A stretch of DNA of 64,000 bases from Modicisalibacter sp049808615 (GCF_049808615.1 NZ_JBNCAN010000005.1:62001-126000); one strand, 5' to 3'. Shown: positions 1 to 8,623, counted from the first letter of the stretch. Numbers and translations: made by a program. Notes: a model not told the origin generated them from the letters alone.

Positions 1-1
1 G

Positions 2-139
2 GGCGAGTGGCACGCCCAGATTTCCTGGCTGTTCGTTGCGCTGGTGCTCGGTCATTTCGCGGCGGCGCTTTATCATCACTTCGTCAAGCACGACGATACG
101 CTCTTGCGCATGACGACAAAACGTTTCGAGCAAAGCTGA
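2..139 (+). CDS. Cytochrome b561 family protein, C-terminal fragment
   Basis: Only the last 45 codons lie in the window; the reading frame is open from base 2 to a TGA at 137-139. The visible part is a hydrophobic helix (SWLFVALVLGHFAAALYHH) followed by a basic tail ending KRFEQS. The pattern H-x6-HH inside and at the end of a final membrane helix, with the preceding WH, matches the last helix of the YodB/CybB-type cytochrome b561 family, di-heme membrane proteins that move electrons between quinol and periplasmic partners. The strong hairpin at 271-311 is the likely end of its transcript. The fragment is too short to name the subfamily. Confidence 0.6.
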   Translation, partial: GEWHAQISWLFVALVLGHFAAALYHHFVKHDDTLLRMTTKRFEQS

Positions 140-270
140 ATCTGGGGCCCGCCCTCCAGGCGGTTTTCAAACGTTTCGCAAACAGGATATTCGGCAAGCA
201 AGTACGACAGGTATCTGGCGAGACAGGCCGTCCAAGTAAAGATCAAGTGTCATATGGTTGCCGTGCAATA

Positions 271-311
271 ACCAGCGCCACTGCCTTTCCGGGGCAGTGG
301 CGCTGGTTTTT
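271..311 (+). terminator. Rho-independent terminator between cytochrome b561 and phaC
   Basis: A perfect 15-bp stem (271-285 with 293-307, arm ACCAGCGCCACTGCC) and a 7-nt loop are followed on the plus strand by a short T run (307-311). It lies between two convergent genes, so it may serve both. The T run is only good for the plus strand. Confidence 0.8.
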
Positions 312-327
312 ACCTTTACAGCAAGCG

Positions 328-2085
328 TTATTGCTGCAATACGTAGGTGCCCGGCGCATCCGCGATAGGCGAATAATCCTGGCCGCCCATCTCCGGTGGC
401 GCAACCTGTTCCTTGGCGGAACGCTCCACCAGCCAGGCTTGCCATACCGGCCACCAGGAGCCTTGTTGACGGGGGATCGTCTGTTGCCAGGTATCCGGGT
501 CGATATAGCTTTCCCTTTCCTTGCGCGTTTCGACCTGGTAGGTGCGACGCGGATGCCCGGGTTCGCTGACGATGCCGGCGTTGTGACCGCCGCTGGTGAG
601 CAGGAAGGTCACTTCCTCCGCATCGGACAAGAGGTGGATCTTGTAGGCAGAGCGCCAGGGGGCGACATGATCGCTTTGTGTTGCCACGGCGAAAAGCGGC
701 ACGTTGATATCGGTGATGGCGATGGGTCGGTCGCCGACGATGTAGCGCCCGGCTGCCAGGTCGTTGTCGAGATAGAGCCTTCGTAGATACTGGGAGTGCA
801 TCTGATAGGGCATGCGTGTCAGATCGGCGTTCCAGGCCATCAAGGCGATCATGGGCTGGCGTTCTCCCAGCATGTATTCGCGCACCATTCGCGACCAGAC
901 AAGATCGTTGGAGCGCAGCAGCTGAAAGGCGCCAGCCATCTGGTAACCACCAAGATAGCCTCGTTCCTGCATCATGCTTTCGAGGTAATCGACTTCGCTT
1001 TCGGTGATGAAGAGCGACAATTCACCGGCTTCGGTGAAGTCGACCTGGGTGGCGAGGGTGCTCATCGAGGCCAGGCGATCATCGCCGTCCCTGGCCATCA
1101 TGGCGGCCTGTATCGTCAATAGCGTGCCGCCCAGGCAGTAACCCACCGCGTGGATCTTCTGATCGGGAACGATGGCGGATACCACATCCAGCGCCGCGGC
1201 GGGACCGAGCCTGCGATAGCTGCCCATGCCCAGGTCTCGATCTTCCGAGGTGGGGTTGCGCCAGGAGATCATGAACACCGTATGACCCTGGTCCACCAGA
1301 TAGCGCACCAGGGATTTCTCCGCCGTCAGATCAAGGATGTAATATTTCATGATCCAGGCGGGCACGATCAGTACCGGCTCCGCGTAGACCTTCTTGGTGG
1401 TCGGGGTGTACTGGATCAGTTCGATCAGGTGATTGCGATAGACCACCTTGCCTGGGGTAGTCGCAAGATCTTCACCGACCTTGAATTGCTCTGCACCCAC
1501 CGGCGGGCAGCCAGTCAGCCGTCGTTCCCTATCCTCGCAGAAGTTTTCCCAGCCGCGCACAAAGTTCATGCCGCCCTGCTGTATGGTCGCGTCGATCACC
1601 TCCGGGTTGAGCCAGGGAAAGTTGGAGGGCGACCAGCGATCGAGCATCTGGCGACCAATGAAGGACACCACGTTTTCGGTGCTTTTCGACAGTCCATCGA
1701 TATTGGTGGTGGCGTTTTCCCACCATTCTTGCTGTAGCAGAAACGATTGATAGATAAAGTTGTAGGGCCAGCGGGACCAGGCTTCACCGGAAAAACGGTC
1801 GTCCTGAAGCGTCGGCTCGATGCAGGGCTGAGTGCCCGTGGACATGTTGGCTCGGCGAATATGGCGCAACAGGTGCTCGACCTTGAAGCCCACATCCTCG
1901 GCCAGTTCCATCTGCTTGCCCGGGGACATGGCGAGATGGGCGAGCCACTCGTAAATCACCGTGGAGACACCGGCCGGCGTGATGCCACCGGTCAGGGTGG
2001 CCATGTTCGCCTTGAAGGCCTGGTCCATCATGCGAGGTGCGTAGCGGGTGGACAGCAGGGACGATGGTTGACGATTCTGATTCAT
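328..2085 (-). CDS. phaC: Class I poly(3-hydroxyalkanoate) synthase
   Basis: PHA synthase polymerises (R)-3-hydroxyacyl-CoA into polyester storage granules. The 585-residue length is typical of class I PhaC. The lipase-like box GYCLGG places the catalytic Cys at about residue 317; the other triad members are Asp of SDHVAPW (about 472) and His of GGHNAG (about 501). The N-terminal third fits the PhaC N-terminal domain. An upstream Met at 2154 is in frame, but the ATG at 2085 has a well-placed AAGGAGTT and is preferred. The gene is the last one on the minus strand after the V-ATPase A subunit, 87 bp downstream. No PhaA, PhaB or phasin gene is in the window, so precursor supply is encoded elsewhere. 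Confidence 0.93.
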   Translation of the reverse strand: MNQNRQPSSLLSTRYAPRMMDQAFKANMATLTGGITPAGVSTVIYEWLAHLAMSPGKQMELAEDVGFKVEHLLRHIRRANMSTGTQPCIEPTLQDDRFSGEAWSRWPYNFIYQSFLLQQEWWENATTNIDGLSKSTENVVSFIGRQMLDRWSPSNFPWLNPEVIDATIQQGGMNFVRGWENFCEDRERRLTGCPPVGAEQFKVGEDLATTPGKVVYRNHLIELIQYTPTTKKVYAEPVLIVPAWIMKYYILDLTAEKSLVRYLVDQGHTVFMISWRNPTSEDRDLGMGSYRRLGPAAALDVVSAIVPDQKIHAVGYCLGGTLLTIQAAMMARDGDDRLASMSTLATQVDFTEAGELSLFITESEVDYLESMMQERGYLGGYQMAGAFQLLRSNDLVWSRMVREYMLGERQPMIALMAWNADLTRMPYQMHSQYLRRLYLDNDLAAGRYIVGDRPIAITDINVPLFAVATQSDHVAPWRSAYKIHLLSDAEEVTFLLTSGGHNAGIVSEPGHPRRTYQVETRKERESYIDPDTWQQTIPRQQGSWWPVWQAWLVERSAKEQVAPPEMGGQDYSPIADAPGTYVLQQ

Positions 2086-2172
2086 GTCGATCAACTCCTT
2101 ATCGATAGGCCTCAGGAGCACTGCATCGCTTGAGCGAATGCATGATGTCTCCATGCTGCCAAATAACCTGGA

Positions 2173-4032
2173 TCAGGTCGAATCCTTGGGTGGCGCGCTA
2201 AGTTCCAGCCCTACTCCTTGGGCCAGTTTTGCGATCTCATCGAAGTGGCGCCGGTACTCGCTCGAATCGAGCACCGCGTAGTTGAGGTTCTTCATCTCGC
2301 TTGCCAAGGCGGTGAAGTACTCCCGGATGGCCTCTTTATCATCGAAGGCATACTCCGAACTGACCAGCGGATAGATCAACGCCAGGCTCCGCCGTTGGCG
2401 TTCGGCAGACGTGCTGCCGTCCACGTCGTCGAAGGCGTCCTGCTGCAAGTAGACCAGGTCGAGAAAGCTCGCCTTGTGATAGGTGAAAAAGTCCTCGATG
2501 GTGATGCCTTCGTCCCCGGTGACCTGCATCATCTGGTTGACGTCTTCCCCGTCGTGAAGAAGCTTGAGCAGTTCATCGATGCGTGCCGGCCACTCGGCGC
2601 CGAGGCGCTCGGCGATGGCGGGCTCGAGCTCCGCCCGGTAGCGGGACCAGGACAGCAGCGGGTCCACCGCCGGATAGAAGCGCTTGTAGGCGCGCTCGGA
2701 AGACAGGCCAAGAAACGCCTTGACCGTGCTCAGGGTCGCCTGGGTCACCGGCTCCTCGAAGTTGCCCCCGGAGGGGGAGACGGTGCCGATCAAGGTGAGG
2801 CTGCCGCTGTCGCCGGTGTTGTTGCGGATCACGCCGGCTCGTTCGTAGACGCTGCGCACCGCCGAGTCCAGATAGGCGGGATAGGCCTCCTCGCCGGGAA
2901 TCTCCTCCATGCGCCCCGAGGTCTCGCGCATCGCCTGGGCCCAGCGCGAGGTGGAGTCGGCGATCATCAGCACGTCGAGTCCCATCTGGCGGTAATATTC
3001 GCCGAGGGTGATGCCGGTGTAGATGGAGGCTTCCCGAGCGGCCACCGGCATCGAGGAGGTATTGCAGATGATCACCGTACGGTCCATCAGCGAGCCGCCG
3101 GTGGTGGGGTCGTTGAGCTGGGGGAACTCGGTGATGGTTTCCACGACCTCGCCGGCCCGTTCGCCACAGGCGACGATGATCACGATGTCCACGGTGGAGT
3201 GGCGGGCGATCAGGTTCTGCAGCACCGTCTTGCCGGCGCCAAAGGGCCCGGGAATACAGGCGGTGCCGCCGGTGGCGATGGGGAAGAAGGTATCGATCAC
3301 CCGGATGGTGGTATCCAGCGGCCTGCTGGGATAGAGCCGTTCGCTGGCGTAGCTGTCCAGCAGGCGCTTTGGCAGGGGGTTACGCACCGGCCAGCGCTGG
3401 GCCAGGGTGACCTGTCGCTCGGCGCCGGACGCATCCACCAGTCGCGCTATTGGCACATCCACGGTGAAGCTGCCTTCCTGAATCCAACTGACTTCCTGCT
3501 CCCCCCGGGCGTCGAAGGGCACCATGATGCGATGGGTGAAACGGCCTTCCTGCACGGTGCCGAGGGTATCGCCGGCGCGAAGCTTGGTGCCCATACGCAC
3601 TGTCGGCGAGAAGGACCATTTGGTGGTCCTGTCCAGCGCGCCCAGGTGCAGACCGCGGGGCAGGAAGAAGCCGGAGCGCAGGGCGATCTGCTCCAGAGGG
3701 TTCTGCAGGCCGTCATAAATCTGACCAAGCAGGCCGGGGCCGAGGGTGACGGAAAGCATCTCGCCGGTCTGTGCCACATCATCGCCCACAGAAATGCCAC
3801 CGGTATCCTCGAAGACCTGGACGTCCGCGCGCTTGCCCTGCACCCGTAAAACCTCCCCCTTGAGGCGCAGTTCGTGGTTTTTGCCATCGTCTTTTTGATG
3901 TTGGGCGGGAAGAATATAGACCACCTCGTTCTTCATCAGCCCCTTCGAGCGCTCGGTGGCCTCGATGACCACGATGTCGTCTTGAACGCTGACCACTCGG
4001 CAGTCGCGATGGACTTCCTGCTTAACAATCAT
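2173..4032 (-). CDS. ntpA: V-type ATPase catalytic subunit A
   Basis: This 619-residue protein is the nucleotide-hydrolysing subunit of the peripheral V1 sector (three copies with three of B). The Walker A loop GPFGAGKT is at about residues 262-269, and the long non-homologous insertion before it, typical of A subunits and absent from F1 beta, is present. The start at 4032 (MIVKQEVHRD) has AGGAG about 7 nt upstream; a longer frame to 4071 lacks that support. It is the last ATPase gene of the operon and is separated from the preceding DUF2764 gene by a 174-bp gap holding a large inverted repeat. In other bacteria with this ATPase type A sits directly upstream of B; here it is at the far end. 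Confidence 0.95.
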   Translation of the reverse strand: MIVKQEVHRDCRVVSVQDDIVVIEATERSKGLMKNEVVYILPAQHQKDDGKNHELRLKGEVLRVQGKRADVQVFEDTGGISVGDDVAQTGEMLSVTLGPGLLGQIYDGLQNPLEQIALRSGFFLPRGLHLGALDRTTKWSFSPTVRMGTKLRAGDTLGTVQEGRFTHRIMVPFDARGEQEVSWIQEGSFTVDVPIARLVDASGAERQVTLAQRWPVRNPLPKRLLDSYASERLYPSRPLDTTIRVIDTFFPIATGGTACIPGPFGAGKTVLQNLIARHSTVDIVIIVACGERAGEVVETITEFPQLNDPTTGGSLMDRTVIICNTSSMPVAAREASIYTGITLGEYYRQMGLDVLMIADSTSRWAQAMRETSGRMEEIPGEEAYPAYLDSAVRSVYERAGVIRNNTGDSGSLTLIGTVSPSGGNFEEPVTQATLSTVKAFLGLSSERAYKRFYPAVDPLLSWSRYRAELEPAIAERLGAEWPARIDELLKLLHDGEDVNQMMQVTGDEGITIEDFFTYHKASFLDLVYLQQDAFDDVDGSTSAERQRRSLALIYPLVSSEYAFDDKEAIREYFTALASEMKNLNYAVLDSSEYRRHFDEIAKLAQGVGLELSAPPKDST

Positions 4033-4061
4033 TTTCAAACTCCTGGTAAGAATGGGCTTTT

Positions 4062-4156
4062 CCGGCGGCAAGCCTTCGCGAGGGCGCTGTAAACCCGTCC
4101 CTGGGCGCTACTTTTGCCATCCATGGCAAAAGACCCTCGCTACGCCTTGCCGCCGG
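4062..4156. repeat. Nested inverted repeat inside the V-ATPase operon
   Basis: Outer arms 4062-4084 and 4134-4156 are near-perfect inverted copies (both begin CCGGCGGCAAG and end CGAGGG when read in the same sense). Inside is a perfect 10-bp hairpin, CTTTTGCCAT at 4111-4120 with ATGGCAAAAG at 4123-4132, and a smaller CCC/GGG hairpin around 4094-4105. Both inner hairpins have a TCC-type turn. It sits between the DUF2764 gene and ntpA. It may be a dispersed intergenic repeat, an mRNA processing or stabilising element, or both. No T run follows on the minus strand, so simple termination is unlikely. Confidence 0.7.
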
Positions 4157-4206
4157 CGCCCATTTCAACCGCGGGCGATGAAAGAAATTTTCGGCGATGG
4201 CCCTCT

Positions 4207-4920
4207 TCATTCCCGTTCTCCCGCAAAAAGCGCCCCGTAGTCGCCGAGTCCGCGCTCGATATCCGCCTGTAGCCGACGCTGTGCCGCCTCGGCGTTGTAG
4301 CGTTGCCAGGCGGCAATCAGGCGCCAGCGCAGCCAGTAGATGACGACCTCGCGAAAATCGAAACGATCATACCGGCGCGCCCGGGCAAGTCGGCGCCAGC
4401 TTTCCTCGATCAACAGCCGTTCCAGCTCCCGGGGACGATCCTGCTCGAGATGGTCTCGGGCCTCGGCGAGCCAGGGAAAGACCGCGCCCACGCCGAACAG
4501 CGATACCTGCCAATGGGTGCTGATATGCGCCAGGCGTGGACCAAACCCCCAGGTCTCACCCAGAGACGGCGCAGGATCACCCCGACGACGCCGGCGCAGG
4601 GCCGTCACCAGGGTGTGGTGTTCGAGCATCGTCTCGACGAGATCATCCACGCCGTGTTCTGCCAGCAGTGGTGCCGCTTGCCGATAGCGCTGGATATAGG
4701 CACCGGTGGAAATGTCCAGGCCCATGTATTGCCAGTCGAACAGGGTGACCAGCATCTGCAGGCTGTCGCGATGGGCCTCGCGCAGCGCCTCGAGGCGATG
4801 TTCCAGGCGGATCGACGAGATCGGCAGCGGCTCGCGTCCGAAGGGGGTTGCGGGCAAGGCCGGCAGGCTTGAGAGCAGATCGATGTACTGATGACGCTTA
4901 GACATGCCTATTGGTGACAT
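4207..4920 (-). CDS. DUF2764 family V-type ATPase-associated protein
   Basis: This 237-residue protein is encoded between E and A, the place where the DUF2764 protein is found in Chlamydia, spirochaete and Bacteroidetes V-ATPase operons. The N-terminal pattern Q-Y-x-x-L-x-S-L-P-x-L-P matches the family opening. The rest is helical and charged, without a recognisable catalytic motif. Its position and the absence of a C-subunit gene suggest that it fills a structural role in the stalk, similar to subunit C; this is inference. Two starts are possible, ATG 4920 (2 nt after the E stop) and ATG 4905; neither has a strong Shine-Dalgarno, so translational coupling to E is likely. Confidence 0.7.
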   Translation of the reverse strand: MSPIGMSKRHQYIDLLSSLPALPATPFGREPLPISSIRLEHRLEALREAHRDSLQMLVTLFDWQYMGLDISTGAYIQRYRQAAPLLAEHGVDDLVETMLEHHTLVTALRRRRRGDPAPSLGETWGFGPRLAHISTHWQVSLFGVGAVFPWLAEARDHLEQDRPRELERLLIEESWRRLARARRYDRFDFREVVIYWLRWRLIAAWQRYNAEAAQRRLQADIERGLGDYGALFAGERE

Positions 4921-4922
4921 AG

Positions 4923-5615
4923 CTATTTGACGATACCCTCGAGCATGGCGCGAAAACGTGGTTGCAGATGTGCCAGCAAAAACTCCGACACCGCCTCGTC
5001 ACTGATATCGAGCTCCATCTCCTGCTCGTGCAGGCGGACGCGCAGGCCGCTGGCATGTTCGCCGATCGAGAAGCGCACGCCCTCGCGCAGCACCTCCCGG
5101 GCCTGGGCGACCACGAAGCAGGAGAGCGTGCCTTCCTTGAGCTCCTCCGGGCGACGACGCAACTCTTCGAGCCCCAGCACGTCTCGGGGCAGCATCACTT
5201 CCACATCCTTTTCCGCATCCAGCGGCGTGTCGCTTCGGGTCCGGGCGGCGAGTTCGAGGATCAACCGCTGCAACAGGTCTTCCTGGGACAGCGTCTGGCC
5301 CACCAGCCAGCGCAGGTGATCACGAAAGCGGTGGGTCAAGGTGGTCTGCATCTCCAGCACGCTGTCCCGGGCAGCCACCCGCAGTGCTTCCTTGGCGGAA
5401 TTCTCCAGGCGCCTGGCGTCTTCCCGGGCCTGCTCACGCAGCGCCTGGGCGTCCTGTTCCGCCTGTTCGATCATCCAGGTGGCGCGCTTTTCCGCATCCT
5501 CCACGATGCGTCGGGCCTCTTCCCGGCCCTGCTCGACCCCTTCACCCCGAAGCCGTTCGATCAGCGACTCGACGCCGGAAGAGGCGCCTTGGGGAGCCGT
5601 TTCTGATTGACTCAT
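4923..5615 (-). CDS. ntpE: V-type ATPase subunit E (peripheral stalk)
   Basis: The 230-residue protein has a long N-terminal coiled coil rich in Glu, Arg, Gln and Ala (roughly residues 20-90) and a compact C-terminal half that binds the top of the A/B ring. This is the standard layout of the peripheral-stalk subunit. The start ATG at 5615 is preceded by GAGGAG at good spacing. No separate G/H partner subunit is visible in the operon, as in other reduced bacterial V-ATPases. The gene lies 18 bp downstream of ntpK and is followed after 2 nt by the DUF2764 gene. Confidence 0.82.
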   Translation of the reverse strand: MSQSETAPQGASSGVESLIERLRGEGVEQGREEARRIVEDAEKRATWMIEQAEQDAQALREQAREDARRLENSAKEALRVAARDSVLEMQTTLTHRFRDHLRWLVGQTLSQEDLLQRLILELAARTRSDTPLDAEKDVEVMLPRDVLGLEELRRRPEELKEGTLSCFVVAQAREVLREGVRFSIGEHASGLRVRLHEQEMELDISDEAVSEFLLAHLQPRFRAMLEGIVK

Positions 5616-5633
5616 AGAGTTAACTCCTCGAAA

Positions 5634-6083
5634 TCACTGCGCCGGAATGCTGCCACCGATCACCAGGGCGAAGATGAAGGCGAACACCCCGAAGCCTTCG
5701 ACGATCGCTGCCGGCGCAATGGACAGGCCGAAGATTTCCGGCTTGCTCTTTGAGCTGTTGATCGCCGAGGCGCAGCAGCTACCTTGATAAACCGCGCTCA
5801 ACAGCAGCGCTACTCCGGCAAGGATGCCCACGGAGAACAGCCCCGGGGAGGTCTCGATGGTGACCGGGCGCTGCAGGGTGAACATCACCACGATGCCGTA
5901 GATGCTCTGGGAGGAAGGCATGGCCGAGAGCCCGATGAAACGGCCATGACCGGACTCGGTCTCGAGCAGGGCGCCAATGGCCGCTTGCCCGGCGATGGCG
6001 CAGCCGATGATGCTGCCGATGGCCCCCAGGGCCATGGGGCCGTAAAGTCCCGCCCAGCCCAATGCGATGATCAGTTGCTCCAT
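5634..6083 (-). CDS. ntpK: V-type ATPase membrane rotor subunit K (proteolipid), predicted Na+-binding
   Basis: This is a 149-residue, four-helix proteolipid made of two fused hairpins. Helix 2 carries MPSSQSIYG (Met55, Ser58, Gln59, Tyr62), helix 3 has Gln100 and helix 4 has Glu129 (IVEGFG). They line up, with the same spacings, with Leu61, Thr64, Gln65, Tyr68, Gln110 and Glu139 of Enterococcus hirae NtpK, the crystallographic Na+ site. Only the second hairpin has a carboxylate, so each subunit carries one ion. Sodium coupling is therefore predicted, not shown. The start at 6083 has GGAG upstream and overlaps the end of ntpI by 13 nt. Confidence 0.9.
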   Translation of the reverse strand: MEQLIIALGWAGLYGPMALGAIGSIIGCAIAGQAAIGALLETESGHGRFIGLSAMPSSQSIYGIVVMFTLQRPVTIETSPGLFSVGILAGVALLLSAVYQGSCCASAINSSKSKPEIFGLSIAPAAIVEGFGVFAFIFALVIGGSIPAQ

Positions 6084-7852
6084 AGCGTGGTCTCCGTTTT
6101 CCTGAATGCTTTGAAGGGATATCCCTCGTCCGAGATGCCCCAGTGATAGAACTCGATGAGATTGAGCCGCAGCCCGTGAACCACGCCGCTGACCACCGCC
6201 AATACGAAGTTCAGCGTGTGGCCGATGATCAGGATCAGTACGTAGAGCAGAATGCCGAGGCCGGGATAGGCTGCTGCCGCATCCGCGGCAAGCTGGTTGA
6301 AAGTGACCGCCAAAGAGGCGCTGGCGAGCCCAAGAGCGAACAGGCGCAGATAGCTCAGTACGTCGCCGAAGGCCCGGGTCACATCGGTCAGGGCATAGAG
6401 CCCACCGCCGACCCGTTTGAGCAGATCCAGCGGCTCGTGGATAGGACGGGTATCCGTGAAAGCGAAGACGGCGATAAGTCCCAGGGCAAGGGCAAGCCCA
6501 CCGCCGGGTATGCCGTAATAAAGCATGACCCCTGCCACCAGGCCGACGATCCAACCCAGCGGCGCCAGCATGGCGCTATGGCCCCGGTGGTACCAGGCCA
6601 CGGTGGCGTTGGCGATGACCAGGTGTGCCAGGCCAATGCCGATCGCCAGCTGCATCATCTGGCCGAAGTCGTTGACGTCGAGAAGCTTGAGGCGTGAAAG
6701 CCAGCTTTCCGGCGGCGGGCTCCAGCCGAAATAGCTGCCGGCCAGCACCCCATAGACCAGGGTGAAGCCCACCAGCACGAATCCCAGGGTGCGCACCCGC
6801 GTTCCGGCTCGGCTTTGCTTGAGACGCTTTGAAAAGAACAGCATTGCGCCGAGCAGCAGCAGTGCGTAGCCGGCATCCGCCAGAATCATGGCGAAGAACA
6901 CCGCAAAGGAGAAGAAGATCACTCTGGACGGATCCCAGTTGCGATAGCCGGGCATCTGATAGAACTCCACGATCTCCGCGCCGCCGGCGGTACGCTCGTC
7001 GTTGTCGAGCAGGGTGGGAGGCTGATCTTCTGGCCCCACCGGCTCAATGAGCAGGGCGAGCCCCTGTTCTTCGGCAAGACGCCGGATGTTCTCGAGGGCA
7101 GTCTGAGGCACCCAGCCCTGCACGGCGAAGATCGCGTCATCATCTCGAGTAAGATGCTGCGCCTGCTTCAGACTCGCGGCGTCGTCTGCCCGAGCTTGAT
7201 GGCGATGCAGCAGATGGATCCAGCGGGTCAGCGCCTCGCGTTCGGCGACGGCTTCATCGAGGCGTACCACCAGGCGCTGCAGGTCCTCCTGCAGTTGCCG
7301 GCGCGGCACGCTGCCGGTATGGGTGCGAGGCACCGGCATGGCATCCGCTGCAGGCTCTTCTGGACTGATGACCGCGATATAGCGATTACGGTTGTCGCGA
7401 TGTACCTCCTGCCAGGGAAGCTCCACGTCGGCAAGCTGGCGCGCCCGGTAGTTGGGCACCTCGTAGAACCACAGGCGATGTCCGGCGAGGCTTTCCAGGG
7501 GCGGAAAATCGAAATCCCCCCAGGGCTCGAGATCCTTCAGGCGCCGCCGGGTGAAATCGATGCTGTCCTCCAGATCCCGCATACGGCGTTGATTGTCCAG
7601 GGCGCGTTCGACGATGACCTGATGATCGAAGTCCGGATCGTTGGGTACCTGATGACGCTTGACCGGGCAGTCGAGCAGATAGGCCAGCGCCTTGCGCGTA
7701 TCGCCGGAGACTGCGCTGGCAGGCGCATCCTGTTTTTCCGGTCCCAGGTCGATCAGGTGCATGGCGCCAAGGCCCTGCAGGTCGCGCAGCGTGGCCTGCT
7801 TGCCGCCGTGGCTGCCGAGCAGGGTCATTCGGCTCAGTGCCACGATACTCAT
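6071..7852 (-). CDS. ntpI: V-type ATPase membrane subunit I (a-type stator)
   Basis: The 593-residue protein has the two-part structure of subunit a/I. A soluble N-terminal half with coiled coil (about residues 1-310, opening SIVALSRMTLLG) contacts the peripheral stalk. A membrane half with about seven helices forms the ion half-channels next to the K ring. The essential Arg of this family should lie in the penultimate helices; the segment LSYLRLFALGLASASL (around position 6300-6350) is the usual place and contains an Arg. The gene overlaps ntpD at its start by an ATGA-type junction and ntpK at its end. Confidence 0.9.
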   Translation of the reverse strand: MSIVALSRMTLLGSHGGKQATLRDLQGLGAMHLIDLGPEKQDAPASAVSGDTRKALAYLLDCPVKRHQVPNDPDFDHQVIVERALDNQRRMRDLEDSIDFTRRRLKDLEPWGDFDFPPLESLAGHRLWFYEVPNYRARQLADVELPWQEVHRDNRNRYIAVISPEEPAADAMPVPRTHTGSVPRRQLQEDLQRLVVRLDEAVAEREALTRWIHLLHRHQARADDAASLKQAQHLTRDDDAIFAVQGWVPQTALENIRRLAEEQGLALLIEPVGPEDQPPTLLDNDERTAGGAEIVEFYQMPGYRNWDPSRVIFFSFAVFFAMILADAGYALLLLGAMLFFSKRLKQSRAGTRVRTLGFVLVGFTLVYGVLAGSYFGWSPPPESWLSRLKLLDVNDFGQMMQLAIGIGLAHLVIANATVAWYHRGHSAMLAPLGWIVGLVAGVMLYYGIPGGGLALALGLIAVFAFTDTRPIHEPLDLLKRVGGGLYALTDVTRAFGDVLSYLRLFALGLASASLAVTFNQLAADAAAAYPGLGILLYVLILIIGHTLNFVLAVVSGVVHGLRLNLIEFYHWGISDEGYPFKAFRKTETTLWSN

Positions 7853-8454
7853 GGGCGCACTCCCTGGGCCTGCTTGCGCTTGGCGAGCTTTGCCCGTACC
7901 ACCGCGGAGCGTTCACCGTCGGCGAGATGGATACGGATGCGGCGAATGTTCTCCCGGGTACGGGGAATCAACACCTTGTCGAACAGATTGACCCGCTGGG
8001 TGACCTGCTTGACCGCGCGCTCCAGGCGCCGCAGCCGCTCTTGCTCTACCTGCAGGCGCACCGTCAGCGCCAGGGCTTCGCGCAGCGCTTCCTGATAGCG
8101 ATCCAGCCAGTGGGGCGTGGTTAGCGCCGGGAAGTCGGCGGGTTCGATATCGACCTCCTCGAGGATCGGAAGATGAACGCCGAGCAGGTTGTGCTCGCGC
8201 AGATGCACCTGGGTGACCCGGGCCAGGCTCTTGAGTTTCAGGGTGTCGTCACCGGCCATGGGCAACCGATCACGCACCTTGGCTACCAAGGCGTCCAGCT
8301 CGGCCTCGCTTTCCCGCAGCGTCTCCCGGGCGTGCAGGCGCTCGGCGATCAGCTGGCGACGCTTGAGATCCAGAGACGGCAGCAGTCGTTGAAACTGCTG
8401 GAGCCGGGATTGCTCCCGGTGCAGGGCCGTCTTGTTTAGCGAGAGTCTTGCCAC
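7849..8454 (-). CDS. ntpD: V-type ATPase central stalk subunit D
   Basis: This 201-residue protein has the long N- and C-terminal helices of the rotary axle that runs through the A3B3 ring. The opening ARLSLNKTAL and the motif RVNLFDKVLIPRTRENIRRIRI near the C-terminus (shown by key residues VNLFDKV and IP) are typical of subunit D. The start codon is GTG at 8454, with GAGGA about 6 nt upstream. It overlaps ntpI by 4 nt, indicating coupled translation. The partner F subunit was not found. A structured repeat (8469-8587) separates D from B. Confidence 0.9.
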   Translation of the reverse strand: MARLSLNKTALHREQSRLQQFQRLLPSLDLKRRQLIAERLHARETLRESEAELDALVAKVRDRLPMAGDDTLKLKSLARVTQVHLREHNLLGVHLPILEEVDIEPADFPALTTPHWLDRYQEALREALALTVRLQVEQERLRRLERAVKQVTQRVNLFDKVLIPRTRENIRRIRIHLADGERSAVVRAKLAKRKQAQGVRP

Positions 8455-8468
8455 GTCATTTCCTCAAA

Positions 8469-8587
8469 ACGATCTGCTGCGCGTCGGCCATACTTCGTTA
8501 AATCCGAGCGAAAAATGCTCATTTACCCCAGTAAACTGCGCGTTTTCGCTCGGATTTGCCTCGTCTGGCTCTAGCTCGCTAGATCGT
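8469..8587. repeat. Long hairpin repeat with conserved loop, copy A (ntpB-ntpD gap)
   Basis: A perfect 14-bp stem, AATCCGAGCGAAAA at 8501-8514 with TTTTCGCTCGGATT at 8543-8556, encloses a core containing ATGCTCATTTAC, a 4-nt turn CCCA, and GTAAACT (inner 5-bp hairpin TTTAC/GTAAA). Weaker pairing continues outward to ACGATCT (8469-8475) and AGATCGT (8581-8587). A second copy with the same core and flanking blocks (TCGGCCA, GTTA, TGCCT) but a different stem lies at 52911-53012. The pair defines a repeat family; its function is unknown. Confidence 0.8.
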
Positions 8588-8623
8588 CGGCACGTTCTCT
8601 TTTCCGCTGACTGTTTTGCACTA

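Noticed and set aside
2218..3849. Long open frame (543 codons) on the plus strand opposite ntpA
   Set aside because: It is antisense to a well-conserved gene and its His/Gly/Asp-rich translation has no domain; it results from high-GC codon use.
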